Positions 9,151 to 18,752 of a stretch of 64,000 bases of DNA are shown here, in pieces. Under the pieces are notes generated by a model. It worked only from the letters and a program-made list of their open reading frames with translations. It was not told the DNA's origin and did no database searches. Origin of the DNA: CBDCGJ01 sp965216645 (GTDB taxonomy: Bacteria; Pseudomonadota; Alphaproteobacteria; GCA-2731375); contig CBDCGJ010000058.1 of NCBI GenBank assembly GCA_965216645.1, positions 1-64,000 of the forward strand, written 5' to 3'. Position 1 is the first letter of the stretch. Every line of letters starts with the position of its first letter. The position numbers and the translations under genes are program-made.

Positions 9151-9810
9151 CTAGCCGTCATCGGGATGAGCAAACCGGTCCGGCGGTGGGCCGCTACGCC
9201 GCGGCGGCAGGAAATAGGGGAAAAGAACCAATCCGGCCAGATAACCGGCAATATGCGCCTGCCAGGCCACGCGTATGTCGCCGTTACCGATAAAAGCGAA
9301 GACAAGATTGGCTGCGATAAACAAAGCGCTGACCGCCCAGATCTGTCGGTAAGCAACCCGGACATAGCCACCAAACAACGACGAAGCCGCGCCGGAGGCG
9401 CCGATCACGACGATCGGTTTGGGGTCGATCCAATAACTTATGAGGACGCCCAGCAAACTCAACACTGCGGTCAGTCCGTAGAAGATCAGCATGCGGCGGC
9501 TGCCGACGATCTGCTCGATACGCGTTGCGAAGGCCAGGATAAACACCATATTGGCCGCCAAGTGAAAAAAAGTCGTATGGACGAACGCGTAACCGAGCGG
9601 CGAGAGGGCAACAAGGCCCTGGATCGCCAATGGCTCGATGTGAGCCAGCTCGAAAAACAATTCCGGGCTGAAACCGAGAAACAAGAGGTGGATTGACAGA
9701 GAATCCGACGGCGCGAAATACAAAATCAGATAAATCGCAACATTCAATCCGATCAGCCAAACAACGCTTTTCGTGGTGTTGATCGCAGGTGGATTGTTGC
9801 GGGTCGGCAT
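9151..9810 (-). CDS. rhomboid-family intramembrane serine protease
   Basis: The 219-residue polytopic protein has the rhomboid signatures: HLAANM (His/Asn of the oxyanion region, residues 83-87), GASGAASSLFGG with catalytic Ser139, and AWQAHIAGYLAG with catalytic His186. Both catalytic residues are present, so an active inner-membrane protease is likely; substrates are unknown. The start at ATG 9810 has aggtgag upstream and begins just before the first membrane helix; a longer frame to 9978 would add an unrelated, non-hydrophobic stretch overlapping the divergent methyltransferase. Confidence 0.88.
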   Translation of the reverse strand: MPTRNNPPAINTTKSVVWLIGLNVAIYLILYFAPSDSLSIHLLFLGFSPELFFELAHIEPLAIQGLVALSPLGYAFVHTTFFHLAANMVFILAFATRIEQIVGSRRMLIFYGLTAVLSLLGVLISYWIDPKPIVVIGASGAASSLFGGYVRVAYRQIWAVSALFIAANLVFAFIGNGDIRVAWQAHIAGYLAGLVLFPYFLPPRRSGPPPDRFAHPDDG

Positions 9811-9916
9811 GGAAGTCTCACCTGCTATTAAGGATAAAGTAACGCCAATCCGGCATACTACCGTACTGGATCGACCGGCGCTTCGCCGTTCGTTAACAAT
9901 ATGTGTGCCGTTTCCC

Positions 9917-10846
9917 ATGCGTGACAAGTATGTTGAATTGAAGGACCGCTTGATGGCTTGGTGGGAAGGCGAACCCAATTCCGTTCGCCACCAGGCTCGG
10001 CAAGGGTCCGTCAGTGCCGATACCGCACGGCCGGAAATGGCGGTCGAACTGGATCAAGGCGAGCTCCTACCCTATTGGACGTCCGAGCGGATCGCCGCGT
10101 GCGAACTGCTTTGGGGTGCGGGATTCGTACAGCCAGGCGGCGAAGCCTATCTGAAACGGATATTGACGCCAGCCAAACTGGAGGTGGATGACAAGGTTCT
10201 GGATTTGACCACCGGTTTGGGCGGTACCACCGAATTGATGCAGCGATTATTAGGTTGTGAGGTGCAGTCTCTCGACCCTAGCGAGGAGCTTGCCGATATC
10301 GCGGCGAAAAAACTCGATTGCGACGTAAAAACCTACGATCCCCAGGACTTGGTCTTGGAGCGACGCAATTATGGTAAGTTCAATTGCATCGTGAACCGAG
10401 ATGCTATGTTCGCGGCTGACAAGGACAAAATGCTCGATATCGTCTCCGGCCGGTTGCAGCCACAAGGCAGTTTTGTGTTCACCGATTTTGTCATGGCCGA
10501 AGAACGGGTATCGGGACCGGAAGTTCAAGCATGGCAAGCCTTGGAACCCGTATCGCCACAGCTCTGGACAATGGACGAATACCGTCTGTCGCTGCTCTCG
10601 AGAAAATTTCGCGTTCATGTCTTTCAAGACGAATCGGAAGTGTTGATCCGTCTTGTGAAAGCGGGGTGGCGCGCCTGCGTCGACCGTTTGGAAAGCGAAC
10701 GGCTTAGCCGTGGTCTGGTCAACGCTTTGGTCTTGGAGGCGGACCTCTGGCTGCATCGGATCCGCGCGCTCGAAAGCGGGCAATTGCGCTATGTCTTGGT
10801 CCATGCCCAAAACCCCGAGCGGAAAATACGTCAACTGTCCGCTTAA
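9917..10846 (+). CDS. SAM-dependent methyltransferase
   Basis: The 309-residue protein has a Rossmann methyltransferase core: VLDLTTGLGGTTELM (motif I) and VQSLDPSEELADIA (acidic end of beta 2), then NCIVNRDAMFAADK and GSFVFTDFVM. I cannot name the substrate. Upstream there is no good ribosome site; the ATG at 9917 is chosen because similarity to a folded domain starts soon after, but ATG 9953, with aagga upstream, is possible. The gene is divergent from the rhomboid gene and its stop overlaps the convergent MFS gene by 4 bases. Confidence 0.75.
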   Translation: MRDKYVELKDRLMAWWEGEPNSVRHQARQGSVSADTARPEMAVELDQGELLPYWTSERIAACELLWGAGFVQPGGEAYLKRILTPAKLEVDDKVLDLTTGLGGTTELMQRLLGCEVQSLDPSEELADIAAKKLDCDVKTYDPQDLVLERRNYGKFNCIVNRDAMFAADKDKMLDIVSGRLQPQGSFVFTDFVMAEERVSGPEVQAWQALEPVSPQLWTMDEYRLSLLSRKFRVHVFQDESEVLIRLVKAGWRACVDRLESERLSRGLVNALVLEADLWLHRIRALESGQLRYVLVHAQNPERKIRQLSA

Positions 10847-12081
10847 CGACGGCTCTCGTGCTTCATGCGTTCCCAATATCGGGAAATCAGCAACAATGGG
10901 ATCAATCCCTCGGCGGCGATGATCTTGATCGCGTTTGAGCCGCCGAACAGTTCGCCCATCAAACCGACATTGGCATAACCGATCAGACCTGTGCCGATAC
11001 AAATCACCACGAGACCATAAAGCCGACCCCGCATTTCCGGCGGCGCCAAGCTGTAAATCAAGGTGGACTGCATGGTGCCGAAAAAGGCGCTGGCCACACC
11101 GATCAGCAGAAACAGCGTGAACATGGAAAGCGCTTCTGGCGCCCAACCGGCGGCGAAAACCAATAGAAGATGGGCCAGCGTACCGAAATAGTAGATACGC
11201 CGGAACCAAGTCGGCCGGGCATAGGCGGCGACAAGCAAGGCCCCCAGAAACGCGCCGAGCCCTTCCATGGCGGACAGCACGCCAATCCAAGTCGCGGTGA
11301 GGCCGAGTTCCTCGCGTCCAATGACGGGCACCATGGACACGAACGGGAACCCCCATATGTTGAACACGATGGTGGTGGCCAATATGCATTTGATGTCCGG
11401 TCTCTCCAAGGCGTAGCGGAAACCGGCGCGTATATCCGCGATCAGGCCGCCGACATATCGGTCGACGGGCCGCGGGTCGACGGCAACCGCGACTTGCCGT
11501 GGCAGGGTGATCGCAAAAATGAAGGCCAATAGATAAAGCATCAGACCAAGACCATAAGCGCCAAAGCCGCCGACGAACTGGTAGAGCAAACCGCCGAACA
11601 ACGGCCCGAACATCCGGGTGATATTGTTGGTTGCCGCGTCCAGCCCCATGGCTAAGGTCAACCGCTCCGGCCCGGCGATTTCCCCTAGGATACGACGGCG
11701 TAGCGGCATGTCGGTGGTCCAGATCAAGCCGCTGAGGAAGGTGGCCAGGGCGATTTGCCAATATTGAACGATGTCGAGATAGAAACACACGGCCATGATG
11801 AAGGCGACGACGGCAATGAAGAAGGTGCCGATCGCCAGCAAACGGGCGGGCTCAAATCGATCCGCCAGGGTGCCGACCAGCGAGCCGAAAAGCGACATCG
11901 GCAACATGCGGAGGATGACCAAAAGAGCGACTAAAAACGGCGAACCCGTTGTTTCGAAGGCATAGATCCCAAGAACCAGAAGTTCCAACCAACGGGCGAT
12001 GCCAGCGACAAACCCGATCATCCAGATCCGGAAAAAGCGGCCGTCCCTCAATAACGCCGGCGCTTGGGCAAATCCGCTCAT
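10843..12081 (-). CDS. MFS transporter, EntS/MFS_3-like
   Basis: The 412-residue protein has about twelve hydrophobic segments and the N-terminal pattern ALLRDGRFFRIWMIGFVAGIARWLE plus LVGTLADRFEPARLL, the cytoplasmic loop 2-3 motif of the major facilitator family. The layout resembles the MFS_3 group that includes the enterobactin exporter EntS. The start at 12081 overlaps the emrB stop as ATGA, so translation is coupled to the efflux operon. Export of the same or a related compound as EmrAB is an inference from that coupling. Confidence 0.82.
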   Translation of the reverse strand: MSGFAQAPALLRDGRFFRIWMIGFVAGIARWLELLVLGIYAFETTGSPFLVALLVILRMLPMSLFGSLVGTLADRFEPARLLAIGTFFIAVVAFIMAVCFYLDIVQYWQIALATFLSGLIWTTDMPLRRRILGEIAGPERLTLAMGLDAATNNITRMFGPLFGGLLYQFVGGFGAYGLGLMLYLLAFIFAITLPRQVAVAVDPRPVDRYVGGLIADIRAGFRYALERPDIKCILATTIVFNIWGFPFVSMVPVIGREELGLTATWIGVLSAMEGLGAFLGALLVAAYARPTWFRRIYYFGTLAHLLLVFAAGWAPEALSMFTLFLLIGVASAFFGTMQSTLIYSLAPPEMRGRLYGLVVICIGTGLIGYANVGLMGELFGGSNAIKIIAAEGLIPLLLISRYWERMKHESRR

Positions 12082-13664
12082 TGGGCGGCAGCGGCTTGTC
12101 GTGCGGCGGACCGTCGATGCCGACTTTCGAAGCCGAGATACCAAGCCGGTATGACAGACAGTAGAAACATGATGCCGATGACCGCGAAGGCGTCCCGGAA
12201 GGCCAGCATGTTGGCTTGCAGGAACACGCTTTCGCTCAGGAAGCGGAGCGCGCCGATCTCCTGCATATGCTGCGGCAGACCGCTGCGTCCGAGGAGATGG
12301 GCGATCTCCCGCAATAACTCACGTGTCGAATCGTTGGCGATGGTCTGAGTGGCCGCCAAGGCATCCGAAAACATGGAGGTTCGCCGTTCTAGAACGATCG
12401 CAACCAAGTTGACGCCTAAGGCGCCGCCCAGCTGCCGCATGAAATTGAAGGCGGCGGAGCCTTCGTTCAGCATCTCTTCGGGTACCGACTTCAAAACGGA
12501 GACATTCAACGTAGGCATGATGAACGACATGCCGAAACGCCCGAGCATCAGCCAGCCGGCAAATACCCAAAACGCCGTATTTGTGTCGGCGCCGGCCATT
12601 AACAAGGTTGAGAAGCCGAAGACGAACAAGCCGAACATCAACAAATAATGCTTGGGCAGCCAATCGCTGATCCGTCCGGCCAGCGGAAACATGAAAATCA
12701 TCACCAAACCCGCCGGCACCATGAGCAGACCGGAACGCGTCGGGGTATAGCCTTGCACGAGTTGGACGAACAGCGGAATCAGATAGGTGGTGCCGAAGAA
12801 ACCGGCGCCGCGAATGACGGCGATTATTGACGCAGCGGCGAATTGCGGATTGACGAACAACCGCATTTGCAGAATTGGCCGGCGATTGAGCAATTCCCAG
12901 ATCACGAAACCAACACCGCTACCGCCGCCGATCAGCAGCAATAAGGCGATCTCGAGGGAATACCAGCCGTCGCGCTGACCGTTTGACAGGCCGGTCAGCA
13001 AGCAGCCGACGCAGGCGAAGATCAGAAAGAAACCCGTCCAGTCGAAGCGTTCGCGCGGCCCGCTCTCCTCCCGCCATGGCAGGAACAGGCTGGCCAGAAC
13101 GCTTGCTAATATTGTCACCGGCACGGCGGCGAAAAAGACGTAACGCCAATCGAAGGCATCGACGAGAAAGCCGCCGAGCGTCGGTCCGAAGCCTGGCGCC
13201 AAAACGATGCCGAGGCCGAAAATACCCATCGCTTGACCGCGCTGACTTTCCGGGAAGACCCGAAACATGATCACCATGGATATCGGTTGGATCAGTCCAG
13301 CGCCGGCGCCTTGCAGTAGGCGGGCGAAGATCAAGACATCCTCGTCCGGGCTCACACCGCCGATCACCGCGCCCGATAGGAAGATCGCCATAGCGGCCAG
13401 GAAAGTCAGACGCATGCCGAACGATCGGACCGCCCAGTTGCTGAGCAGCATGAATACCGTCATCGCCGCCAAGAACCCGGTCGAGAGCCAATGGGCCTTG
13501 TCCTGCCCGATGCCGAAGGTGCCCATGATGACTGGGATCGCGACATTGATCATCGTCGCGGTCAGCACCGTCGACATGGTACCGAGCATGACGGTTATAG
13601 TGACCAGCCAGCGGTATCCAGGACCCCAGCGGTCGAACAGAATGTCAACGGGGCTGGAGGTCAA
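12078..13664 (-). CDS. emrB: EmrB/QacA-family (DHA2) drug:H+ antiporter
   Basis: The 528-residue inner-membrane protein has the 14-helix DHA2 layout. Motifs include ATMINVAIPVIMGTFG in helix 1, DKAHWLSTGFLAAMTVFM, the GAGAGLIQPISM region, and motif C LGIVLAPGFGPTLGGFLVD in helix 5. It would work with the membrane-fusion protein encoded just upstream to pump lipophilic compounds out through an outer-membrane channel, which is not encoded here. The start codon is TTG at 13664, inside the end of emrA, with gaggtgg a few bases before it. Confidence 0.9.
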   Translation of the reverse strand: MTSSPVDILFDRWGPGYRWLVTITVMLGTMSTVLTATMINVAIPVIMGTFGIGQDKAHWLSTGFLAAMTVFMLLSNWAVRSFGMRLTFLAAMAIFLSGAVIGGVSPDEDVLIFARLLQGAGAGLIQPISMVIMFRVFPESQRGQAMGIFGLGIVLAPGFGPTLGGFLVDAFDWRYVFFAAVPVTILASVLASLFLPWREESGPRERFDWTGFFLIFACVGCLLTGLSNGQRDGWYSLEIALLLLIGGGSGVGFVIWELLNRRPILQMRLFVNPQFAAASIIAVIRGAGFFGTTYLIPLFVQLVQGYTPTRSGLLMVPAGLVMIFMFPLAGRISDWLPKHYLLMFGLFVFGFSTLLMAGADTNTAFWVFAGWLMLGRFGMSFIMPTLNVSVLKSVPEEMLNEGSAAFNFMRQLGGALGVNLVAIVLERRTSMFSDALAATQTIANDSTRELLREIAHLLGRSGLPQHMQEIGALRFLSESVFLQANMLAFRDAFAVIGIMFLLSVIPAWYLGFESRHRRSAARQAAAAQ

Positions 13665-14814
13665 TGGCCACCTCGACCATCATGCCGGGCCGCAGTAGTC
13701 CGTCGACTTGCTCGACTTCAATGCGGACCGGGAGACGTTGGGTGATTTTAGTGAAATTGCCGGAGGGGTTGGGTGTGGGGAGCAGAGCGAACTGACTGAT
13801 CGCGGCATTGCCGATGCGGCTGATCCGGCCCGTCTGCACGATATCGGGATAGGCATCGACCCGGACTTTCGCCTGATCGCCGAGTTTGATTTTGCGGATA
13901 TCGGTTTCCTTGAAATTCGCTTCGACCCAGATTTTCGAGGAATCATGCATCATCAACAGCCGTTGACCCGGCACGACATATTCCCCGGCATCGAAAAAAG
14001 TGCGGTCGATAATGCCGTCGATGGGCGCACGTATCGTCCGGTCTTCAATATCGAGGCGCTGGCGTTGACGTTGCGATTCGAGTTGCGCTTCCTGATGCGC
14101 CAAGGCATTCATGCGTTCGCGCACGACTTGCACTTGCTGGCGGCTGGCCTGCGCTTCGACGATCGCGGCCTCGGCTCTAGCGACATCCGCGCTGCCCTTC
14201 AAATGTCGCTGTTGTGCGGCCTGCAGTTCTGTCCGCAACGCTTCCCACCTTTGCCGCGAAAGAACTTTCTTTTCCAACAAGGACTGCGCGCGTTTGAAAT
14301 CGGCCTGGCTTTGTTTCAGCTCCGTCGCGAGCACCGAGAGCGCGGCTTTGGTGGCCGACAAGGTCGCTCTGCTGGCTTCGAGCCGGCTGCCGGTTTGTTC
14401 GTCGATCATTTTGGCCTCGGCCCGTAGCTGCGCCCGTTCCGCCTTCACGGCCTCGATTGCGGCGTCCAGCTCTGCCAGTCTCAACAGCGCTTTTCTTCCG
14501 TCGATGACGTATAGCGGATCGCCGGCTTTGACTTTTTGGCTTTCCTTTACGGCAACTTTTGTAATCCAACCTTCGACCCGGCTGGAAATCGACAGGACTT
14601 CGGCGGATATGCGCGCGTCGTAAACCCGAACCTGACTCCAAACGCCGTAGAACCAATAACCGACCGCCGCCAGCCCGACGGCGAAAACGAAAAATGCCAG
14701 GACTCCCCGCCACTTCTTTCTGCGTCCTTGTTTTGCAGGGATTGCTGGCGGATCGGAAGCTGCAGCCGATTGTTCACCCGGCCGGATTCGGCCGGGTGTT
14801 GTTTGGTCATTCAT
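13645..14814 (-). CDS. emrA: EmrA/HlyD-family membrane fusion protein
   Basis: The 389-residue periplasmic adaptor has a single anchor helix (about residues 37-59), an N-terminal half-lipoyl segment (VEGWITKVAVKESQKVKAGDPLYVID), a long charged coiled-coil hairpin (about 110-235) and the returning lipoyl and beta-barrel parts (IRAPIDGIIDRTFFDAGEYV, SKIWVEANFKETDIRKI). It overlaps emrB by 20 bases. No Shine-Dalgarno sequence precedes the ATG; instead a perfect TATAAT ends 6 bases upstream, suggesting a leaderless message. No adjacent regulator gene is seen. Confidence 0.9.
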   Translation of the reverse strand: MNDQTTPGRIRPGEQSAAASDPPAIPAKQGRRKKWRGVLAFFVFAVGLAAVGYWFYGVWSQVRVYDARISAEVLSISSRVEGWITKVAVKESQKVKAGDPLYVIDGRKALLRLAELDAAIEAVKAERAQLRAEAKMIDEQTGSRLEASRATLSATKAALSVLATELKQSQADFKRAQSLLEKKVLSRQRWEALRTELQAAQQRHLKGSADVARAEAAIVEAQASRQQVQVVRERMNALAHQEAQLESQRQRQRLDIEDRTIRAPIDGIIDRTFFDAGEYVVPGQRLLMMHDSSKIWVEANFKETDIRKIKLGDQAKVRVDAYPDIVQTGRISRIGNAAISQFALLPTPNPSGNFTKITQRLPVRIEVEQVDGLLRPGMMVEVAIDLQPR

Positions 14815-14820
14815 AGCTTA

Positions 14821-14849
14821 ATTATACACAATATTTTGCGTTTTGAAGG
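14821..14849 (-). promoter_or_regulatory. putative emrA promoter giving a leaderless mRNA
   Basis: On the minus strand a perfect TATAAT occupies 14826-14821. The usual start point 6-7 bases further on falls on, or next to, the A of the emrA ATG at 14814. The -35 region (ccttca at 17-base spacing, about 14849-14844) is a poor match to TTGACA. The absence of any purine-rich ribosome site between TATAAT and ATG supports a leaderless transcript. Confidence 0.45.
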
Positions 14850-15102
14850 CATGGCAGCCATGCGTGTACGCAACAGCTTGATCACTATTGGATGCAAAGT
14901 CGCTTGTCCCCGCCTTCGAATTGTCGCTATGATTAACCGGCAGACGAGTTGGACTAGGCGCAAATCGACAATTACAAAATCGCGTAGCCGTAGTTCCGAA
15001 TGGGGTCGGTGCCTGGGACGAACGCCCCAAACAAGAAGTGAAAAATGAAAGGAACTTGCGTAACTGGCTGCGACGAACAATGCCACAGAGGAGGCAAGAC
15101 GA

Positions 15103-16710
15103 ATGGCAGAACGCAAAAATGGGAGTTTTCCAGAACAAAATCGGCGTGAGTTTCTGGCCACCGCGGGGGCGGCGGCCGGTGTGGCGGCCATGGGCATGCC
15201 CACGAGCGCAACGGCCGCAAAAAAGGGCGGTACGCTTCGCTTCTCCACCCGCGCGGATTCCCGCGGTCTCGATCCACAGCGCAACATTATGTACTACGTC
15301 TCGCACCCGCTCGCCGCAACGACGCAAGGATTGCTGGACCTGAATAAAGACATGGAAATCGTGCCGGGTGTCGCCGAGGAATGGACGATTTCCGATGACC
15401 TGATGACCTACACATTCAAACTTCGTAAGGGCGTGGAATTCCACAACGGTCGCAACGTCGATGCGGAAGCGGTCAAATGGAACTACGAACGGATCATGGA
15501 TCCGAAAACCAGTCACTCCTTCACCAGGGCGAGTTTGAAGGAAGTGAAGGAAGTCACCGCGGTCGACAAGCAGACGCTGCGTGTAGAATTGAAAGCGCCG
15601 AGCGCCGTTTTCCTCGCCAATGTCGTCTATTATCCGACGAATCTGATTGCGCCGGACAGCGCCGATCAAGTCGATACGCACCCGATCGGTTGCGGGCCCT
15701 TCAAATTCGTCAGTTGGAAACGTTTCGCAAAAACCGAAATGGTGCGGTTCGAGAATTATTTCGAGTCGGATGCGGACGGCAATCAGCTGCCCTACCTCGA
15801 CGCCATCGAAGGTTTCCCGAAGCGGGAGGATAAGGTTCGCCTGACCGCGCTGCGTACCGGCGAAGTCGATTTGATCGAGAACATGGCTTACAGCGATGTG
15901 GGCAATTTCAAGAAAAAGTATTCGGACGAATACAATACTTGGGATATCCCACAGGTCGGAACCGCTTATCTTGCGGTGCAGTGTAAGAAGGGGCCCTTCG
16001 CCATGGGGGCGGCCGACGGCAAGTTGATGCGCCAGGCGTTGGCTCATGCGATCGACCGCGAAGCCATCCATCAGGCTGTCTTCAACGGCTTGAGTGAAAA
16101 CCTCAGGGGCTTCTACAGCAAGTCCAGCCCCTGGTACATGGACGGCATCAAGAACGTCAAGGAATACGATCCGGAAAAGTCCAAGAGCATTCTGCGTAAG
16201 CTCAATGCCATGGGCACGCCGATCGCTGTCGTTGCCCGGCAAGCTTACGAGTACATGCATAACTCCGGCGAATTGGTCTATTCGATGCTGCAGGAAGCCG
16301 GCTTCAAGCCGACCAATGAGGTGTTCGACAATCCGGTACTTCGCAAGAAATACAAAACGGCGGACTACGGCATCGACTCGACCGCGAATTCCTACCGCTT
16401 CGAGCCGGATGGTTGGTATTCCCGCAATGTGTTGTCGTCCGCACCGTCGACCATGTTGCGGACCGGATACAAGAACGAGCAGGTGGACAAATTGATCATC
16501 GAAGCTCGCGCTACCCGGGACAATGCCAAGCGTAAGGAGCTTTACACCGAGGTCGAGAGTCTGGTGAACGACGATTGCGCCTTGATCTACACGCATGGCG
16601 TGCCGTTGACCTCGGCGGCGACCAAGAAGCTGAAAGGTTATCAACCAGCTTTCGCTGGACCCTTCAGCATCTCCGGCGCCGGTGTTCGAACGGCATATTT
16701 CGAAAGCTGA
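15103..16710 (+). CDS. peptide-type ABC transporter substrate-binding protein (SBP family 5), Tat signal
   Basis: The 535-residue protein is a solute receptor of the DppA/OppA class, recognised by WTISDDLMTYTFKLRKGVEFHNG and the NYERIMDPKTS region. The N-terminus NRREFLATAGAAAGVAA is a twin-arginine signal (Arg14-Arg15), so it is likely exported folded to the periplasm. An aggagg site lies 8 bases before the ATG. It heads a SBP-permease-permease operon; the two ATPases follow in opposite orientation. Ligand could be a peptide, opine, nickel or other solute. Confidence 0.9.
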   Translation: MAERKNGSFPEQNRREFLATAGAAAGVAAMGMPTSATAAKKGGTLRFSTRADSRGLDPQRNIMYYVSHPLAATTQGLLDLNKDMEIVPGVAEEWTISDDLMTYTFKLRKGVEFHNGRNVDAEAVKWNYERIMDPKTSHSFTRASLKEVKEVTAVDKQTLRVELKAPSAVFLANVVYYPTNLIAPDSADQVDTHPIGCGPFKFVSWKRFAKTEMVRFENYFESDADGNQLPYLDAIEGFPKREDKVRLTALRTGEVDLIENMAYSDVGNFKKKYSDEYNTWDIPQVGTAYLAVQCKKGPFAMGAADGKLMRQALAHAIDREAIHQAVFNGLSENLRGFYSKSSPWYMDGIKNVKEYDPEKSKSILRKLNAMGTPIAVVARQAYEYMHNSGELVYSMLQEAGFKPTNEVFDNPVLRKKYKTADYGIDSTANSYRFEPDGWYSRNVLSSAPSTMLRTGYKNEQVDKLIIEARATRDNAKRKELYTEVESLVNDDCALIYTHGVPLTSAATKKLKGYQPAFAGPFSISGAGVRTAYFES

Positions 16711-16770
16711 TCTTTCAGGGCGGCGGCGATTGCCGCCGCCGCCCGCCCGGAGCATAGGGACGGGATCGAT

Positions 16771-17721
16771 ATGCTCATTTATACTATCAATCGAATTCTG
16801 CAGGTTATTCCGGTCGTATTCATTCTGTCCGTGTTGGTGTTCGGTTTCGTGCATGCGCTGCCGGGCGACGTCATCGACACTTTGGCGGGGGTCGAGGCCG
16901 ACGAAGATCCGGAAATCCGTAAAGCCTTGGAAGAGGAATTTGGCCTCAACAAACCGATCTATGAGCAGTATTGGATCTGGATCACCAAGGCCATGCAGGG
17001 GGATTTCGGTAAATCTCTGGTCACCCGCCGGCCGGTGTCGGTGGAACTAATCGAACGAATTCCGGCGACGGTTTACCTGGCCCTCGTTGGGATCAGTTTA
17101 TCTATATTGATCGCCGTACCATTGGGCACAATCGCTGCCGTGCGGCGAAATTCGCCGACGGACTATTCTGCGCAGATCACGTCCTTATTGGGAATTTCGA
17201 TACCGGAATTCTGGTTCGCGATATTATGTATTCTCGCCTTCTCCTTGCATTTCGGCTGGCTACCCTCATCCGGCTATGTCAGTCCGATGGAGAATTTGTC
17301 GAAGAGCATCTGGTATCTGGTTTTACCTGCGCTTGCCGTGGGTTTTAGGCAGGCCGCCTTTACCACGCGCCTGACCCGCTCAAGCATGTTGGACGAAATC
17401 AGTAAGGAATATGTCGATACCGCCCGATCGCTTGGGTTGCCCGAACGCAAGGTGATCTACAAGTACACGCTGCGAAACGCGCTGATCCCAACCATTACGA
17501 TCAGCGGATTGCAGTTGGCCAATTTGTTGGGCGGGACGGTGGTGCTCGAATCCATTTTCTCTTGGCCCGGCATCGGCTTGGCCATTTTCCAATCTATTCA
17601 ACTCCGCGATTTCCCGGTGATCCAAGCCGGTGTCCTGGTTCTCGGCGTTATGGTTGTGTTGATCAATCTCTTGGTCGACTTGCTGTACCGGGTGCTGAAC
17701 CCGCGGGTTGGATTGGGTTAG
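16771..17721 (+). CDS. ABC transporter permease, DppB/OppB type
   Basis: The 316-residue inner-membrane protein has six hydrophobic segments and the OppB-type N-terminus (MLIYTINRILQVIPVVF...HALPGD). The EAA loop reads EYVDTARSLGLPERKVIYKYTLRNALIP and would contact the ATPase subunits. It follows the receptor gene by 60 bases and precedes its partner permease by 12 bases. It forms the membrane channel together with the next gene product. Confidence 0.92.
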   Translation: MLIYTINRILQVIPVVFILSVLVFGFVHALPGDVIDTLAGVEADEDPEIRKALEEEFGLNKPIYEQYWIWITKAMQGDFGKSLVTRRPVSVELIERIPATVYLALVGISLSILIAVPLGTIAAVRRNSPTDYSAQITSLLGISIPEFWFAILCILAFSLHFGWLPSSGYVSPMENLSKSIWYLVLPALAVGFRQAAFTTRLTRSSMLDEISKEYVDTARSLGLPERKVIYKYTLRNALIPTITISGLQLANLLGGTVVLESIFSWPGIGLAIFQSIQLRDFPVIQAGVLVLGVMVVLINLLVDLLYRVLNPRVGLG

Positions 17722-17733
17722 GGGGGCGACGAT

Positions 17734-18684
17734 ATGTCTAGCGAACAACTCGATGTCCGCCAACGCGTCGATACGATCGATCCGAACGACACGCCGTGGA
17801 AAATCCGCACGCGACGGTTCAAGACATTGTCCACGAATGCGGTTCAGGAACTGTTAAAGAGCAGGACGGCAACCATAGGCGCCGTGATGATTGTCGTTTT
17901 ATTCGCCGTTGTCATCCTGACGCCGGTTCTGGCCACGCATGATCCAGTCAAGCCTAATTACCGGGAACGCTTGCAGCCGGCCAGCGCCGATCATTTTTTC
18001 GGCACGGATAAGTTCGGCCGCGATATCTACTCAAGGGTGCTCTATGGCGGCCAGCGAACGGTTATCGTTTCGATCCTTGCCGTTGCCGCCGGTCTCGCGC
18101 TCGGTATTCCCTTGGGCGTGTTTTCCGGTTATTTCGGCGGTCGTTTCGATGCCGTTGCCATGCGCTTCGTAGACGGCCTGATCGCCTTTCCGGGATTGCT
18201 GCTCTATCTGCTGATCATAACGCTTGCGCGAGAGTGGAAGCTGGAGGGGTTCTGGAACGACTTGATCCTGGTCTTCGCCCTTGGGTTCGCTTTCATGCCC
18301 GAGGCGGCGCGCTTGTCGCGCAGTACGGCCTTGGTTGAAGCCAAGCGAGAATATGTCGAAGCCGCTCATATCGTCGGCGAAGGCAATTTTTTCACAGCGA
18401 TGCGGGAAATCCTACCGAATTGCATCTCGCCGTTGATCGTTAATGCGACGGTCCGGCTCGGTTATATGATCCTGATCATCGCCGCCCTGTCGTTCCTGGG
18501 CTTGGGCACACCGCCGCCGACGCCGGATTGGGGTGGCGACCTCAACACGGCGCGGGATCATATGGAAAGTCATCCGATGATCGCGATTTATCCCGGGCTC
18601 GCGATTTGCTATTCGGTGTTGGCCTTCAATCTTTTCGGTGATGGTTTACGCGATATTCTGGATCCGCGCTTGGCCGAGCGTTAG
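17734..18684 (+). CDS. ABC transporter permease, DppC/OppC type
   Basis: The 316-residue protein has the cytoplasmic N-terminal tail and first helix typical of DppC, then FFGTDKFGRDIYSRVLYGGQRTVIVS, a signature stretch of this subunit, and the EAA loop EYVEAAHIVGEGNFFTAMREILPN. It pairs with the DppB-type permease directly upstream. The gene ends 69 bases before the convergent ATPase gene, with a bidirectional hairpin between. Confidence 0.92.
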   Translation: MSSEQLDVRQRVDTIDPNDTPWKIRTRRFKTLSTNAVQELLKSRTATIGAVMIVVLFAVVILTPVLATHDPVKPNYRERLQPASADHFFGTDKFGRDIYSRVLYGGQRTVIVSILAVAAGLALGIPLGVFSGYFGGRFDAVAMRFVDGLIAFPGLLLYLLIITLAREWKLEGFWNDLILVFALGFAFMPEAARLSRSTALVEAKREYVEAAHIVGEGNFFTAMREILPNCISPLIVNATVRLGYMILIIAALSFLGLGTPPPTPDWGGDLNTARDHMESHPMIAIYPGLAICYSVLAFNLFGDGLRDILDPRLAER

Positions 18685-18702
18685 GCGATATCCAGCTTGT
18701 CC

Positions 18703-18747
18703 GAAGCACAAACGGGGTGCGGTTTTCTCGCGCCCCGTTTGTGCTTC
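18703..18747. terminator. bidirectional hairpin between convergent ABC operons
   Basis: gaagcacaaacgggg at 18703-18717 pairs perfectly with ccccgtttgtgcttc at 18733-18747, a 15-bp stem around a 15-base loop. It lies between the stop of the DppC-type gene and the stop of the convergent ATPase gene. There is no long T run on either side, so it may act as a bidirectional block or 3'-end stabiliser rather than a textbook terminator. Confidence 0.7.
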
Positions 18748-18752
18748 AGGCC

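Noticed and set aside
10250..11788. 512-codon minus-strand frame over the methyltransferase and MFS genes
   Set aside because: It reads the MFS transporter region in another frame; no motif or start signal, and the MFS product is convincing.
14919..14973. aattgtcg ... cgacaatt inverted repeat before the ABC receptor gene
   Set aside because: Eight-base arms 39 bases apart; too weak to call an operator or riboswitch.
14818..16854. Long open frame (678 codons) on the minus strand across the ABC receptor gene
   Set aside because: It is antisense to a well-supported SBP family 5 gene with Tat signal and ribosome site; composition is typical of a high-GC shadow frame.
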